A DNA stretch of 64,000 bases from assembly GCF_965248315.1 (NCBI RefSeq), contig NZ_CBDFIX010000002.1, forward strand, positions 3,100,001-3,164,000, read 5' to 3'. This document shows, piece by piece, positions 54,144-63,712 of the stretch. Every line of letters begins with the position of its first letter. Position 1 is the stretch's first letter. The notes below the pieces were generated by a model, which saw only the letters and a list, made by a program, of their open reading frames with translations, did no database searches and was not told the origin of the DNA. The position numbers and the translations under genes are program-made. Source of the stretch: Ulvibacterium sp965248315. Lineage in GTDB: Bacteria > Bacteroidota > Bacteroidia > Flavobacteriales > Flavobacteriaceae.

Positions 54144-55376
54144 ATGAAACGTTACATACCGAGTTTGTTGCTTATCCCACTATTTACCGCCATTTCGGCC
54201 TATGCACAGAATCTACCCAGTTTACTGACCGAAAAAAACATTAACGCTACTTTTTCAATCTTGGCATATGATGAAAGTGCCAAGGAATGGGGAGTTGCAG
54301 TTGCCACCAACAATATTTGTGTGGGTAATTCTACGGTTTATATTACGCCTGGGCTCGGGGCCTTTTCCGTAATCGCGGAAACCGAACCAAGATATGCACT
54401 TGAAGGATTTAAAAAACTAAAAGAAGGAAAATCGATCGAACAGTGCATTACCGAGGTAAAATACAGTGATAAAGAAGCTAATTACCGTCAAGTTTCCGGG
54501 ATAGATGCAGGTGGAAGCGTTTTCGCCTTTACTGGGAAATCCTTAAAATATTGGAACGGGCATGCATCACATTTTTTAGGAAAGAACTATGTAGTGATGG
54601 GCAATCAACTTGCGGATGAAGTAGTATCAAGTATGTCAAAGACCTTTGAGAACTCTGAGGGAACCCTTGCCGAACGACTTTTGAGAAGCCTCGTGGCGGG
54701 GCAAAGTGCCGGTGGTCAGATTTCAGGAAAACAATCCGCGGCACTTGTGGTAAAGGGCACTGAAAACGAATGGTACAATCAGATCGACCTGCGTGTGGAC
54801 AATTCTAAAAACCCGATCGGAGAACTTCAAACCTTAATGGACTACCATTATGGTAGAATACGATTAAACCAAGCTTTATACGCACAAAAGGAAGGCAACT
54901 ATAAAAGGGCGAACCAAAAGTTGGCAGAAGCGGAATCCATGTTGGAAGGTTGGAACGGGATGTACGCTAGAATTGCCGTTGCGAACATTGTCCTTGGAAA
55001 TAAAAATGCCGCGGTAAAGTGGATAAAGAAAGGACTTGCGGAAAATCCCAATTGGGTCGTAAATGTCCCGGCGTTCTATGTTTTAAGGGATCATGCTGGA
55101 ATGGAGGGCATTGTACAATCGGAGTCGTTTACAACCAAAGATTGGGAAAATGCTTTGGGGATGCTAAGCAATCTTGGAAGAGAAAGGGAGGTCATAGCAT
55201 TGGCGCTTGAACTCATTGACAAAAAAGTGGATTCCTCATATTTGAATTTTTTGGTAGGAAGGAGCTATTTTTATGAAAAGGAGCAGGGTAAAGCGATTAC
55301 ATATTTGGAACGGGCCATTGAAATGGATGACGAAAATATAGAGGCCCAAGATTTGCTGGATAAACTAAAATCTTAA
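54144..55376 (+). CDS. DUF1028 protein with C-terminal TPR repeats
   Basis: A 410-residue exported protein (signal peptide ending SAYAQ, about residue 21). The ATG at 54144 begins the signal peptide; the upstream in-frame extension is unlike protein. DUF1028 (about 25-235) is an Ntn-hydrolase-like fold, seen in FSILAYDESAKEWGVAVAT and the GLGAFSVIAET region. TPR-like repeats fill the rest. An enzymatic role is suspected for the family but not proven. Confidence 0.85.
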   Translation: MKRYIPSLLLIPLFTAISAYAQNLPSLLTEKNINATFSILAYDESAKEWGVAVATNNICVGNSTVYITPGLGAFSVIAETEPRYALEGFKKLKEGKSIEQCITEVKYSDKEANYRQVSGIDAGGSVFAFTGKSLKYWNGHASHFLGKNYVVMGNQLADEVVSSMSKTFENSEGTLAERLLRSLVAGQSAGGQISGKQSAALVVKGTENEWYNQIDLRVDNSKNPIGELQTLMDYHYGRIRLNQALYAQKEGNYKRANQKLAEAESMLEGWNGMYARIAVANIVLGNKNAAVKWIKKGLAENPNWVVNVPAFYVLRDHAGMEGIVQSESFTTKDWENALGMLSNLGREREVIALALELIDKKVDSSYLNFLVGRSYFYEKEQGKAITYLERAIEMDDENIEAQDLLDKLKS

Positions 55377-55429
55377 TGGATTGGAATCCTAAGTGTGCAA
55401 ATAGTGGACGTATACAGTTCAGATAAAAG

Positions 55430-56563
55430 ATGAAAAATAGCGTATTTGCCTTATTGTATGTTTTGGTGATACTAGGATGTAATTCTCAGCCTAAGGAGAA
55501 TAATATCCAAACCAATAATTTAGAATCACTTGTTGCCAAATTTGAAGATCAACTCAAAAATGAACTGGAAAATGGAAGAAGTGTATCCGGAGCTATTATC
55601 GTGGACAACAAAATTATTTGGTCCAAGGCCTTTGGTATTTCTGATGTAGATAGAGGAATTCAGGCCGATACTACCACAATTTATCGTACAGGTTCCATTT
55701 CAAAATCATTTACCGCATTTTTAATGATGGAGCTGGTGCATGAAGGGGTGATTGCGCTAAGTGACCCTATAGAGCTTTATCTTCCTGAAATTAAAAACCT
55801 GGATGGCTATTCCGATTCAACCAGAATCACTTTTCGAAATTTGGCGGCCCATACCTCTGGCCTTATCAGAGAGCCAAATCTAAAAGATGCCGCAACCGGA
55901 CCCATATCCGGGTGGGAAGCCAAAGTATTGGAGTCCATTCTGAACACAAGTTTCCAGTATGGTCTAGAAGAAAGGTTTAGTTATTCAAACATTGGTTATG
56001 GTATTTTGGGCTTGGCCTTATCCAGGGCTGCTGACAAACCCTTTATGGAATTGGTCAAGGAGAAAATATTTGAACCCTTGCAAATGGACAATAGTTATTT
56101 TGTTGTGCCAGAAGATAAAATTTTCAGCCTCTCGAAAGGTTTGGAAATAGGCCCCCATGGCAAAATAAATCGGGAAAAGCCGGAAAGAGAGCATATGGGG
56201 CGTGGATATAAAGTTCCCAATGGCGGCATATATTCAACTCCGAATGATTTGGCCAAATTCATCCTCTGTAATATGGGCTTTTCAGTAAAGTTGTTATCGA
56301 AAGATAACATGGCCCGTATGCAGACAATCCAAACCCCAAAGGGTAATTGGCGATCATACGGTTTAGGATTTGGAATACAGCAAGATTCCCTATTAACGGC
56401 AATCGGTCATTCGGGAGGAGTGGCAGGATACCGGGCCAACTTGGTTTTTGACAAAGACCGTGGTAATGGAGTAGTTCTTATGAAAAACTATTCAGCTGGT
56501 GACCCTAATATCAACAAGCTGTCCTATGATTTATTAAGGGAACTAGCGATACTTGATAAATAA
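55430..56563 (+). CDS. Serine hydrolase lipoprotein, beta-lactamase-like
   Basis: A 377-residue lipoprotein (Cys17 in VILGC). S89-I-S-K92 is the SxxK motif, YSN lies in FSYSNIGYG, and GHSGG closes the active site. It is the second protein of this superfamily in 6 kb but not a close duplicate. It follows DUF1028 by 53 bases. Confidence 0.87.
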   Translation: MKNSVFALLYVLVILGCNSQPKENNIQTNNLESLVAKFEDQLKNELENGRSVSGAIIVDNKIIWSKAFGISDVDRGIQADTTTIYRTGSISKSFTAFLMMELVHEGVIALSDPIELYLPEIKNLDGYSDSTRITFRNLAAHTSGLIREPNLKDAATGPISGWEAKVLESILNTSFQYGLEERFSYSNIGYGILGLALSRAADKPFMELVKEKIFEPLQMDNSYFVVPEDKIFSLSKGLEIGPHGKINREKPEREHMGRGYKVPNGGIYSTPNDLAKFILCNMGFSVKLLSKDNMARMQTIQTPKGNWRSYGLGFGIQQDSLLTAIGHSGGVAGYRANLVFDKDRGNGVVLMKNYSAGDPNINKLSYDLLRELAILDK

Positions 56564-56718
56564 AATCGCCTAGATAGCCATTTATAAATCTCCCATATTC
56601 AAGGTTATTCATCCAATTAGACTTATTTACTATGGGAAATTCATAATTTTAAATAGACCAAGGACTGTCTGTTTTATCGAGGCGGATTTCTGTACAATGT
56701 AAAATCAGTAAGACACGT

Positions 56719-58074
56719 ATGAAAACATCCATAAATCCATTCAACGGCCAAAAATTATATGAGTTTGAAGAATTGAATGCCGTACAATTGGAAGAAAGAA
56801 TAGTACAGGCACAGAATGCCTTTAAGACATGGAAAACAACATCCTTTACGGAACGTAGCAAATTGGTACGGGCCGTGGGCAGGGATTTAATGGAAAACAC
56901 TGGAGAATATGCCGAAATCATTACCTTGGAAATGGGAAAACCCATTGTACAATCCCTAGCCGAAATTGAAAAATGTGCCTGGGTATGCGAATACTACGCC
57001 ACTCATGCCGAGGATCAATTAAAGGATGAGATCATTACAACCGATGCAGCGAAAAGCTATGTCCGTTACGAACCTTTAGGCCCGGTTTTGGCCATTATGC
57101 CCTGGAACTTTCCGTTTTGGCAAGTATTTCGTTTCGCCGTACCCAATTTAATGGCCGGTAATGTTGGGGTTTTAAAGCATGCCTCCAATGTGATGAAATC
57201 TGCGGAAACAATCCAACAAATTTTTGAAAAAGCAGGATTTCCAAAAGGGTGTTTTCAAAATCTGATCATACATAATGATAAAGTAAAGTCGGTTATTGAA
57301 AATGATTTTATAAAAGCGGTAACACTCACCGGGAGTACGCCGGTCGGGGCATCTGTAGCAGCCATTGCCGGATACGCTATAAAGAAGACCGTCTTGGAAC
57401 TTGGAGGCAATAATGCGCTTGTTGTTTTTGATGATGCCCAACTGGAACGGACAGTGGATAGCTGCCTGCAAGCTCGATTTCAAAATACAGGCCAAAGTTG
57501 CATTGCCGGGAAACGCCTCTTGGTACAAAGCGGTATCGCTACGCGGTTTATTCATGATTTTAGAAATAGGGTAGCCAATCTTAAGAGTGGAGACCCAATG
57601 GCCAAGGACACTTTCATTGGGGTTTTAGCCCGGGAAGATTTGGCCTTGGAACTTGAAAAACAAGTGAGGAAATCCATTAAAATGGGGGCAAAGATAATTT
57701 TAGGGGGAAAACGTAAAGGAACCTATTTTGAACCTACAATTTTGGTGGACGCCACAAAGGACATGCCTATTTTTAAGGAAGAGACCTTTGGTCCGGTCCT
57801 TGGAATAACTATTTTTGATTCCGAGGAGGAGGCCATGGATTTGGTCAACGATTCGGATTTTGGTTTGGGCGTATCTTTGTTTACCTCAAACCGGGAAAGG
57901 ATGGAAAGGTTGATTCCCCAGTGCAATGAGGGGGCTGTTTTTGTAAACGAATTGGTAAAAAGTGATCCCCGATTGCCCTTTGGCGGGATAAAAACTTCTG
58001 GGTACGGCAGGGAACTATCGGCACATGGTATTAGGGAGTTCATGAATAGGAAAACAGTTTATATAAAAAGCTGA
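56719..58074 (+). CDS. gabD: NAD(P)-dependent succinate-semialdehyde dehydrogenase
   Basis: A 451-residue aldehyde dehydrogenase: general base E227 (LELGGNNA) and nucleophile C261 (NTGQSCIAGKR). The short form and PWNFPFWQVFR motif match the succinate semialdehyde dehydrogenase group. Other aldehydes are possible, so the symbol rests on similarity alone. No aminotransferase (gabT) is beside it. Confidence 0.82.
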   Translation: MKTSINPFNGQKLYEFEELNAVQLEERIVQAQNAFKTWKTTSFTERSKLVRAVGRDLMENTGEYAEIITLEMGKPIVQSLAEIEKCAWVCEYYATHAEDQLKDEIITTDAAKSYVRYEPLGPVLAIMPWNFPFWQVFRFAVPNLMAGNVGVLKHASNVMKSAETIQQIFEKAGFPKGCFQNLIIHNDKVKSVIENDFIKAVTLTGSTPVGASVAAIAGYAIKKTVLELGGNNALVVFDDAQLERTVDSCLQARFQNTGQSCIAGKRLLVQSGIATRFIHDFRNRVANLKSGDPMAKDTFIGVLAREDLALELEKQVRKSIKMGAKIILGGKRKGTYFEPTILVDATKDMPIFKEETFGPVLGITIFDSEEEAMDLVNDSDFGLGVSLFTSNRERMERLIPQCNEGAVFVNELVKSDPRLPFGGIKTSGYGRELSAHGIREFMNRKTVYIKS

Positions 58075-58120
58075 TCTTTAGATTTAGAATTTAGTCCTTT
58101 AAAATACAATAGGGTACACT

Positions 58121-59017
58121 ATGAAATTTGGAAAAGTAGAACAACCGGAGCTTATAGATTTTAGTATTCCAAAAGACCATCCGGACACGGAGGTTCTATT
58201 GGCAAAATATAAGGAGGAAGACGAACCCTTAAAGGTTAATGTAGGCTGCGCCAAATGGAACCGGCAGGATCTGAAGAATTTCTATCCCAGAGGCACAAAG
58301 GATGAATTGGCCTATTATTCCACCCAATTTAACTGTATAGAGCTTAATGCTACCTTTTACCGCATCTTTCCAGCGAAGACCTATGAAGGCTGGTATGAAA
58401 AGACTCCGGAGAATTTTAAGTTCTTTCCCAAAATCGTACAAAATGTAAGCCATTTAAGGAGGCTTAATGAGCAAGCGTACCCTATTTTGGAGGAGTACCT
58501 GAATGTAACGGCCAACCTCAAGGAGAAATTAGGAACTATGTTCCTGCAAATGCACAATAATTTTAGTCCAAAAGATTGGGATAGGGTAGTGCGGTTTGTG
58601 GAAAATTGGCCTAAGGAGTTTTCCTTGGCCATGGAATTTCGGCATACGGACTGGTTCAATGACGAAAAAGTGGCACAGGAATTATATCATTTATTGGAAG
58701 AGAATGACATTGCCAATATTTTGGTCGATACTGCCGGGAGAAGAGACATTATGCATATGAGACTTACCAATAATGAGGCTTTTATACGGTATGTGGGGGC
58801 CAATCATAAAAGTGATTATTCCAGATTGGATGATTGGGTGGAGAAGTTGTATGATTGGAAACAAAAGGGTCTAAAAAACATCCACTTTTTTGTACATCAA
58901 AATTTGGAATTGGAGTCCCCTTTGCTTTCGGTCTATTTCATTCAAAAGCTAAATGAAAGGTTGACTTTGGATCTAAAGATTCCTGAGACACTTGTAAAAC
59001 CGAACACCCTTTTTTAA
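58121..59017 (+). CDS. DUF72 family protein
   Basis: A 298-residue soluble TIM-barrel-like protein. DUF72 features are NVGCAKW near the start, ELNATFYRIFP, FKFFPKI and LAMEFRHTDWF. Activity is not established. It overlaps the convergent next gene by four bases at the 3' ends. Confidence 0.92.
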   Translation: MKFGKVEQPELIDFSIPKDHPDTEVLLAKYKEEDEPLKVNVGCAKWNRQDLKNFYPRGTKDELAYYSTQFNCIELNATFYRIFPAKTYEGWYEKTPENFKFFPKIVQNVSHLRRLNEQAYPILEEYLNVTANLKEKLGTMFLQMHNNFSPKDWDRVVRFVENWPKEFSLAMEFRHTDWFNDEKVAQELYHLLEENDIANILVDTAGRRDIMHMRLTNNEAFIRYVGANHKSDYSRLDDWVEKLYDWKQKGLKNIHFFVHQNLELESPLLSVYFIQKLNERLTLDLKIPETLVKPNTLF

Positions 59018-59877
59018 TAGGTTGCCCCAACTTCTACAAAAGTGTTCTTTGAATGCCATTTTGGGGTTTCTGGGGAAGCCATACAACAGGTAGAGCCCAA
59101 ATAGAACAAGGCGATTTCTTCCATTTTCTGTATGGATTGACCCACTTTTACATTTTTAGCCAATTCTATGGTGCGTACGGCAGGTCCACCGACGATGGAC
59201 AAGTACCAGGTGCGACCTTTGTTATCTTTAATATCCACATTGTAACGTTCGTTCCGAAAAGCCGGTAAGGAAGGATTTTGTTTATAGATCCACGGTCGAA
59301 GGACGATCAAATCACCGGGAATATGCTGTATTCTGGATATAGTACCATTTATTGGGGCATGAATCCGATGATAGTTTTTGTTATGTAGGAAGACATTGGT
59401 AAATGTATATTCTTTAGGAATTGTGCTATCCGGTGTTCCAAAAATTGTGGTTATGGTTCGGTCGTCACTTTTTACTCTTGACGTTTCTATATCGGATATC
59501 TTCCCTTTATCACACAAAAGTCCCTCGCAGGGCCATACAAAAGGAACATTATTCTTAGGCAGTTCCTTAAACTCTCGGATGAAAAAGTCCTGAAAGCTTT
59601 CAAAGTCGCTTTTTCCAAAGGGAGGTTTAAATTTATCCAGATAGTTTTTGTCCGAATAATTGAGTCGAATATAGGTTTTGATAAATCTCTTTGAAAAAGG
59701 TTTATCGTATACCGAAGCATACTTGGAGGATACTTTGCGCTGTATAGGGCTAGGGATATTGCCCCAAACGTTCACTGAAAGAAAAGTATATAATTTGGCC
59801 CGCCATTCGGGAACCTTGAATACCGTAAAATGTGGATCGGAGTAGTAATTGTTCTCAAGATATGTGCTGACTTCCAT
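59014..59877 (-). CDS. Phosphatidylserine decarboxylase-like protein
   Basis: A 287-residue protein with the PSD self-cleavage motif LGST (260-263), cleaved before Ser to give the pyruvoyl group, and H in YHRIHAP for the triad. The usual Asp-Gly of the N-terminal motif is Glu-Gly (PCEGLL), an unusual change. It may therefore decarboxylate a related substrate or cleave differently. Confidence 0.8.
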   Translation of the reverse strand: MEVSTYLENNYYSDPHFTVFKVPEWRAKLYTFLSVNVWGNIPSPIQRKVSSKYASVYDKPFSKRFIKTYIRLNYSDKNYLDKFKPPFGKSDFESFQDFFIREFKELPKNNVPFVWPCEGLLCDKGKISDIETSRVKSDDRTITTIFGTPDSTIPKEYTFTNVFLHNKNYHRIHAPINGTISRIQHIPGDLIVLRPWIYKQNPSLPAFRNERYNVDIKDNKGRTWYLSIVGGPAVRTIELAKNVKVGQSIQKMEEIALFYLGSTCCMASPETPKWHSKNTFVEVGATY

Positions 59878-59885
59878 TTGCTGCT

Positions 59886-60335
59886 TTACTTCGCCCTTCT
59901 ATTATCACGTAAAACATTGACTATTTTCCATTGGTCATTAACCTTGGCCAAGTGCAAGTAATCATAAAGCTCACAGGAATCGGTACCGACTTTTATACTG
60001 GCCATGTTTCCGTTAATATCCAATATTTCTACGTTTAGCTTTAAGGGTTCGTCGGATGCTTTGAGCCATTTTTTAACTGGTGGTTTTGTTAGGGAAACCA
60101 ATTCCAAATGCTTCATTTCTTTTGTAAGATGTAAGCCATCCTTAATTTCATTTTGTCCTCTGGTAATTCCCCGGTGAATTGCCCTTTCCATTTGCGCGTG
60201 ATTACCTATGTAGCGACTTTCCATATAGTCCGTGACCACTTGTTCAATGGCACGTTCTTCCGAAACATTCGCGAATCCCATAAATGAAAAGAAGGAGAGG
60301 AGAAGGAGGAGCAGGAACTTTACAATTGTTGTCAT
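59886..60335 (-). CDS. Exported NTF2-like (lumazine-binding-type) protein
   Basis: A 149-residue protein with a signal peptide (about 1-22) and an NTF2-like cone: the helix AIEQVVTDYMESRYIGN and C-terminal strand DQWKIVNVLRD are characteristic. Usually a small-molecule-binding or accessory protein without known substrate. Eight bases upstream of the PSD-like gene in the same direction. Confidence 0.8.
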   Translation of the reverse strand: MTTIVKFLLLLLLSFFSFMGFANVSEERAIEQVVTDYMESRYIGNHAQMERAIHRGITRGQNEIKDGLHLTKEMKHLELVSLTKPPVKKWLKASDEPLKLNVEILDINGNMASIKVGTDSCELYDYLHLAKVNDQWKIVNVLRDNRRAK

Positions 60336-60657
60336 TTGAAGGCGGATTAGGTTTGGATTAAATGTATTTCATTACGGTCCAAACCAAAAACCAATTAAGA
60401 AAAGTTTATTCTAAGCTTAACAAATTTTATAAGTTAACTCCAACTTCTGTTAAAATTTGAGCTGCTTTCATGAAAAAAGATCTTGCCCTAGTGATCCTTT
60501 TAATGCGATATGTACATTTTACGATGATGCTTACTATCAAAAAATCCATAAAACCAGCCCTAGATTTGCAAATCAAAAAAACAAAGGGATGATACCCATT
60601 TTAAGGATTTAGCTTCAATTTCTTCCTTAATTTTACAACTTGTAAAATGGCTTAATT
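60336..60657. other. Intergenic region before thioesterase
   Basis: No gene is visible. It holds GGTTTGGA and its inverse TCCAAACC close to the NTF2-like gene, and a 19-base palindrome next to the thioesterase start (60630-60648). Confidence 0.4.
60630..60648. promoter_or_regulatory. Palindrome before the thioesterase gene
   Basis: ATTTTACAA-C-TTGTAAAAT, nine perfect pairs, ending nine bases before the ATG. It could be an operator or a hairpin that masks the start site. Confidence 0.4.
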
Positions 60658-61053
60658 ATGAGATTCCACACCAGAAAATGGGTAAAACCTGAGGATTTAA
60701 ATGCCAATCAAACCTTGTTCGGTGGCCGTGTACTCGCCTGGATAGATGAGGAGGCCGCCCTATACAGCATTATTCAGCTAGAGAATAAGCGGGTCGTGAC
60801 CAAGTATATTTCCGAAATCAATTTTATGAGCACTGCGGAACAGGGGGATATTGTTGAAATAGGAATAGAAGTCATAAAATTTGGGCATTCTTCCTTAACA
60901 CTTAATTGTGAGGTCCGTAACAAAATGACAAGGGAGACCATTGTTACCGTTGATAATATCATCATGGTGAATTTGGACGAAAATGGAAAACCGGTTCCCC
61001 ACGGGAAAACCAAAATAGAATTTGTAAAAGATAGATTGGAAGAGAAAGATTAG
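60658..61053 (+). CDS. Acyl-CoA thioesterase, hotdog fold
   Basis: A 131-residue protein like YciA/BACH thioesterases. The active-site helix region is NANQTLFGGRVLAWIDEEAA with the catalytic Asp/Asn positions, and the length is typical of single-domain hotdog enzymes that hydrolyse acyl-CoA. Chain-length preference cannot be stated. Overlaps a convergent gene remnant at its stop. Confidence 0.9.
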   Translation: MRFHTRKWVKPEDLNANQTLFGGRVLAWIDEEAALYSIIQLENKRVVTKYISEINFMSTAEQGDIVEIGIEVIKFGHSSLTLNCEVRNKMTRETIVTVDNIIMVNLDENGKPVPHGKTKIEFVKDRLEEKD

Positions 61054-61348
61054 CCTTCCGACAATTTTTTGGCAGTTTTCTGAACTTCATCCAAAACCCG
61101 AAGTAGAATACCGCCCCACAATTGGGCAATTTCATCTTCGGTTTCGCATCATTTCGGGTTAGGGACGGTCTGATCTTTTTAGGGACACTTTTCTCGTATA
61201 ATCCATATAGAATAACATCTTCGTCATGGCATTTGCCTTCGCGCCGGGATGACCGTCGGGATACCGGTTTAATCCATTCCTTCAAACTTTCTATTGCTTT
61301 TTCTTCCCCCCTTTGCAGGTGAATAAAGTGACGAGGCTGAAAAGACAA
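61050..61348 (-). pseudogene. Probable frameshifted small gene remnant
   Basis: On the minus strand one frame gives a protein-like start (from about 61348, including HLQRGEEKAIESLKEWIKPV), while the last 30 codons only make sense in another frame, ending EIAQLWGGILLRVLDEVQKT and then a TAA at 61050. One base appears missing near 61150-61154. A GC-rich hairpin-like stretch at 61220-61265 lies in between. The family is unknown; a degraded gene or sequencing error both fit. Confidence 0.4.
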
Positions 61349-61559
61349 ATAGCATTATTTATGTAACAAAAATTTTAGACCTACAAATAAAGCTATTTGA
61401 CAACATAATAGGAGGCCTAGGTAACATTTAATTGTATACGATATCTTAATTGGTGAGTTTTAACCTAATTAAAATCAGAGTGTTAATAACAATTGGGAAG
61501 ATATAATCAAAATCAAGGACAACTCTTGATCGTTTTCCCCGATAACCAAATCAAAACCA
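61349..61559. other. Short intergenic region before hybrid kinase
   Basis: AT-rich, no gene and no box that I can support. Confidence 0.3.
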
Positions 61560-63335
61560 TTGAATCCTAGAAACCTACTTTCTTCCTTAGAGAACATGGA
61601 ATCCATGCTCAATAATTTTTCGTTTGAAGAGTTGAGCAGCTCGGAAGCCACTCATCTTAAAAAGTCTTTCAAAGCCTTTAAGGAAGATCTGGAAAAAAAA
61701 GTGTTCGGAGAACCGGGTACTGTGGCGGTAGAGGTTAAAAAGGAACCAAAGGACGGGGATTTGAAAAGAAATTTGAGCACGTCCCCAAATATGCTTATTG
61801 CCAAGGTAAGCCATGAAATACGGACTCCATTGAATGGAATAGTTGGGTTTACCGACCTTTTGAAGGAAGATGGGCTTACTAACAGCCAATTGGAAAAGGT
61901 AAATGCCATACAATCCGCATCCTATTCGCTGTTGGAGATTATAAATGAACTTCTGGAGTACTCCAAGCTGTCCGCTGGCCTTGAAGATTTTGATACCATA
62001 GGCTTTAACTTCCATAATGTAATCAAGGATGTGACTTATTTGTGTAAAACCCTTATCACGGATAAAAAGGTAACCTTAGAGACGGATATTGATTCAAGTA
62101 TACCAAGAATCTTAGTTGGTGACCCCTCCAAACTTTCCCAAATTCTTCTAAATCTTTTAGGTAATGCCATAAAATTTGTGGAGGAGGGCAGCATTCGATT
62201 GACCATCGCAAAGAAACAAAAAATAAAGAATCAACTACTTCTCGAATTTTCCATTGCGGATACGGGCATTGGTATTCCTGAAAGTAAGTTGGCCAACATT
62301 TTTGATGCCTTTAAGCAAGTTGACGATAGTACGTTTTTTAAATATGGTGGTTCAGGACTAGGTTTGAGCATAGTGAAACAACTTATTGAAAATCTGGGCG
62401 GTAAAATTTCAGTTTCCAGCACACTGGGTATCGGTACAACCTTCAAATTTGATGTTCCCTATACATTGGGGGATAATGAAATGCTTGAACAAAAGCAGAA
62501 ACCTGCAACTAAAAAAGACAAAGTACAGCAATCCATTAAGGGAATGCGGATTCTCGTTTTTGAGGATAATTTGCTCAATCAAAGATTAATAGAGGAGCGT
62601 TTAAAATCATGGGGATGTATAACGGTTATTACCGAAAATGCCGAATACGGCCTTGACGTTCTTGAAAAAACAAGAGTGGATGCCGTTTTGATGGACTTGC
62701 GGATGCCCAAAATGAACGGATTTGAAGTTACCCAGCAAATTCGCCAAAACAAAAATGCCGCCATACGGGAAATCCCCGTTATAGCCCTTACCGCTGATTT
62801 TTCTTTGGGAGACAAGGATAAATGTAGAAAATACGGTATCAAGGATTGTATCCTGAAGCCCTATGATCCTGATGAACTTATGCTAACTCTACTTAAAAAC
62901 AAAAAAGACGGAAAAATGACGCTTGCAAAAGAAACCGAAAAAAAATTGGACAATACTCAAAATATAAAGAAGAGTTCCAAAAGAATAGACCTTACCCCAA
63001 TCCTTAAAGATTGTATGAACGATGTAAACCTTTTACAGGAGTTGATCGAGCTGTACAAGTACAACGCTTTGGAATTCATAGGTTCCGCAAAAACCCATAT
63101 TAGGTATGGCGATTTTGAAGAGTTGGGGCTTGCCGCCCACAAGATAAAGGCCGGACTTGTTATGATGCAGTCCCATGAACTACACGCAATAGTCGTACAG
63201 ATTCAGGAGGCCTGTAAGACAGAAGGGGATATAAAACAGCTGAAATCTCTCTATAACTGTTTTTTGGATGAATATCCAAAAGTGGAATTGACCATTGACC
63301 AGGCCTTTGCGGAAATAAAACGAACCCGGAAATGA
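61560..63335 (+). CDS. Hybrid histidine kinase with receiver and HPt domains
   Basis: A 591-residue cytoplasmic protein: N-terminal helices (about 5-50), HisKA with H85 (KVSHEIRTPLNG), HATPase (ADTGIGIP, GSGLGLSIV), a receiver with D379 (LMDLRMPKMNG) and an HPt domain with H527 (AAHKIKAG). All parts of a phosphorelay are in one chain. There is no membrane helix, so it senses a cytoplasmic or partner signal. TTG at 61560 is the longest start; ATG at 61596 is also possible. Overlaps the next regulator by ATGA. Confidence 0.92.
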   Translation: MNPRNLLSSLENMESMLNNFSFEELSSSEATHLKKSFKAFKEDLEKKVFGEPGTVAVEVKKEPKDGDLKRNLSTSPNMLIAKVSHEIRTPLNGIVGFTDLLKEDGLTNSQLEKVNAIQSASYSLLEIINELLEYSKLSAGLEDFDTIGFNFHNVIKDVTYLCKTLITDKKVTLETDIDSSIPRILVGDPSKLSQILLNLLGNAIKFVEEGSIRLTIAKKQKIKNQLLLEFSIADTGIGIPESKLANIFDAFKQVDDSTFFKYGGSGLGLSIVKQLIENLGGKISVSSTLGIGTTFKFDVPYTLGDNEMLEQKQKPATKKDKVQQSIKGMRILVFEDNLLNQRLIEERLKSWGCITVITENAEYGLDVLEKTRVDAVLMDLRMPKMNGFEVTQQIRQNKNAAIREIPVIALTADFSLGDKDKCRKYGIKDCILKPYDPDELMLTLLKNKKDGKMTLAKETEKKLDNTQNIKKSSKRIDLTPILKDCMNDVNLLQELIELYKYNALEFIGSAKTHIRYGDFEELGLAAHKIKAGLVMMQSHELHAIVVQIQEACKTEGDIKQLKSLYNCFLDEYPKVELTIDQAFAEIKRTRK

Positions 63336-63712
63336 TCATAGGAAAAAAATTGTTATTGGCGGAAGATGATAATCTCTTGGCTTCTTTACTTAGGTTTCGT
63401 TTGGAAAAGGGTGGGTACCAGGTAACTTTAAGTAAAGACGGGAAAGAAGTAAAGGAATATCTGGCCGAAGAAGTACCCGATATAATTGTAAGTGACATTA
63501 TGATGCCTTACTTCTCGGGAATAGAACTTATAGACTTTGTGCGTAACGAATTAGGTTCCAAAACCCCGATTATTATTATTTCCTCAGCTGGAAATGAGGA
63601 AAATGTATTGACCGCATTTGAATTGGGAGCAAATGATTTTATTTCCAAACCCGTAAGCCCTTCGGAATTGATAGTGCGGGTCAAAAGAGAGTTGAATAAT
63701 GCAAAAATTTGA
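63332..63712 (+). CDS. Receiver-only response regulator
   Basis: A 126-residue single receiver domain with E11/D12/D13, phosphorylated D55 in IVSDIMMP and the conserved Lys in SKPVSP. With no output domain, it likely acts by protein contact or as the end or a shuttle of the relay from the hybrid kinase. Its TGA overlaps a TTG start of the next gene. Confidence 0.92.
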   Translation: MIIGKKLLLAEDDNLLASLLRFRLEKGGYQVTLSKDGKEVKEYLAEEVPDIIVSDIMMPYFSGIELIDFVRNELGSKTPIIIISSAGNEENVLTAFELGANDFISKPVSPSELIVRVKRELNNAKI

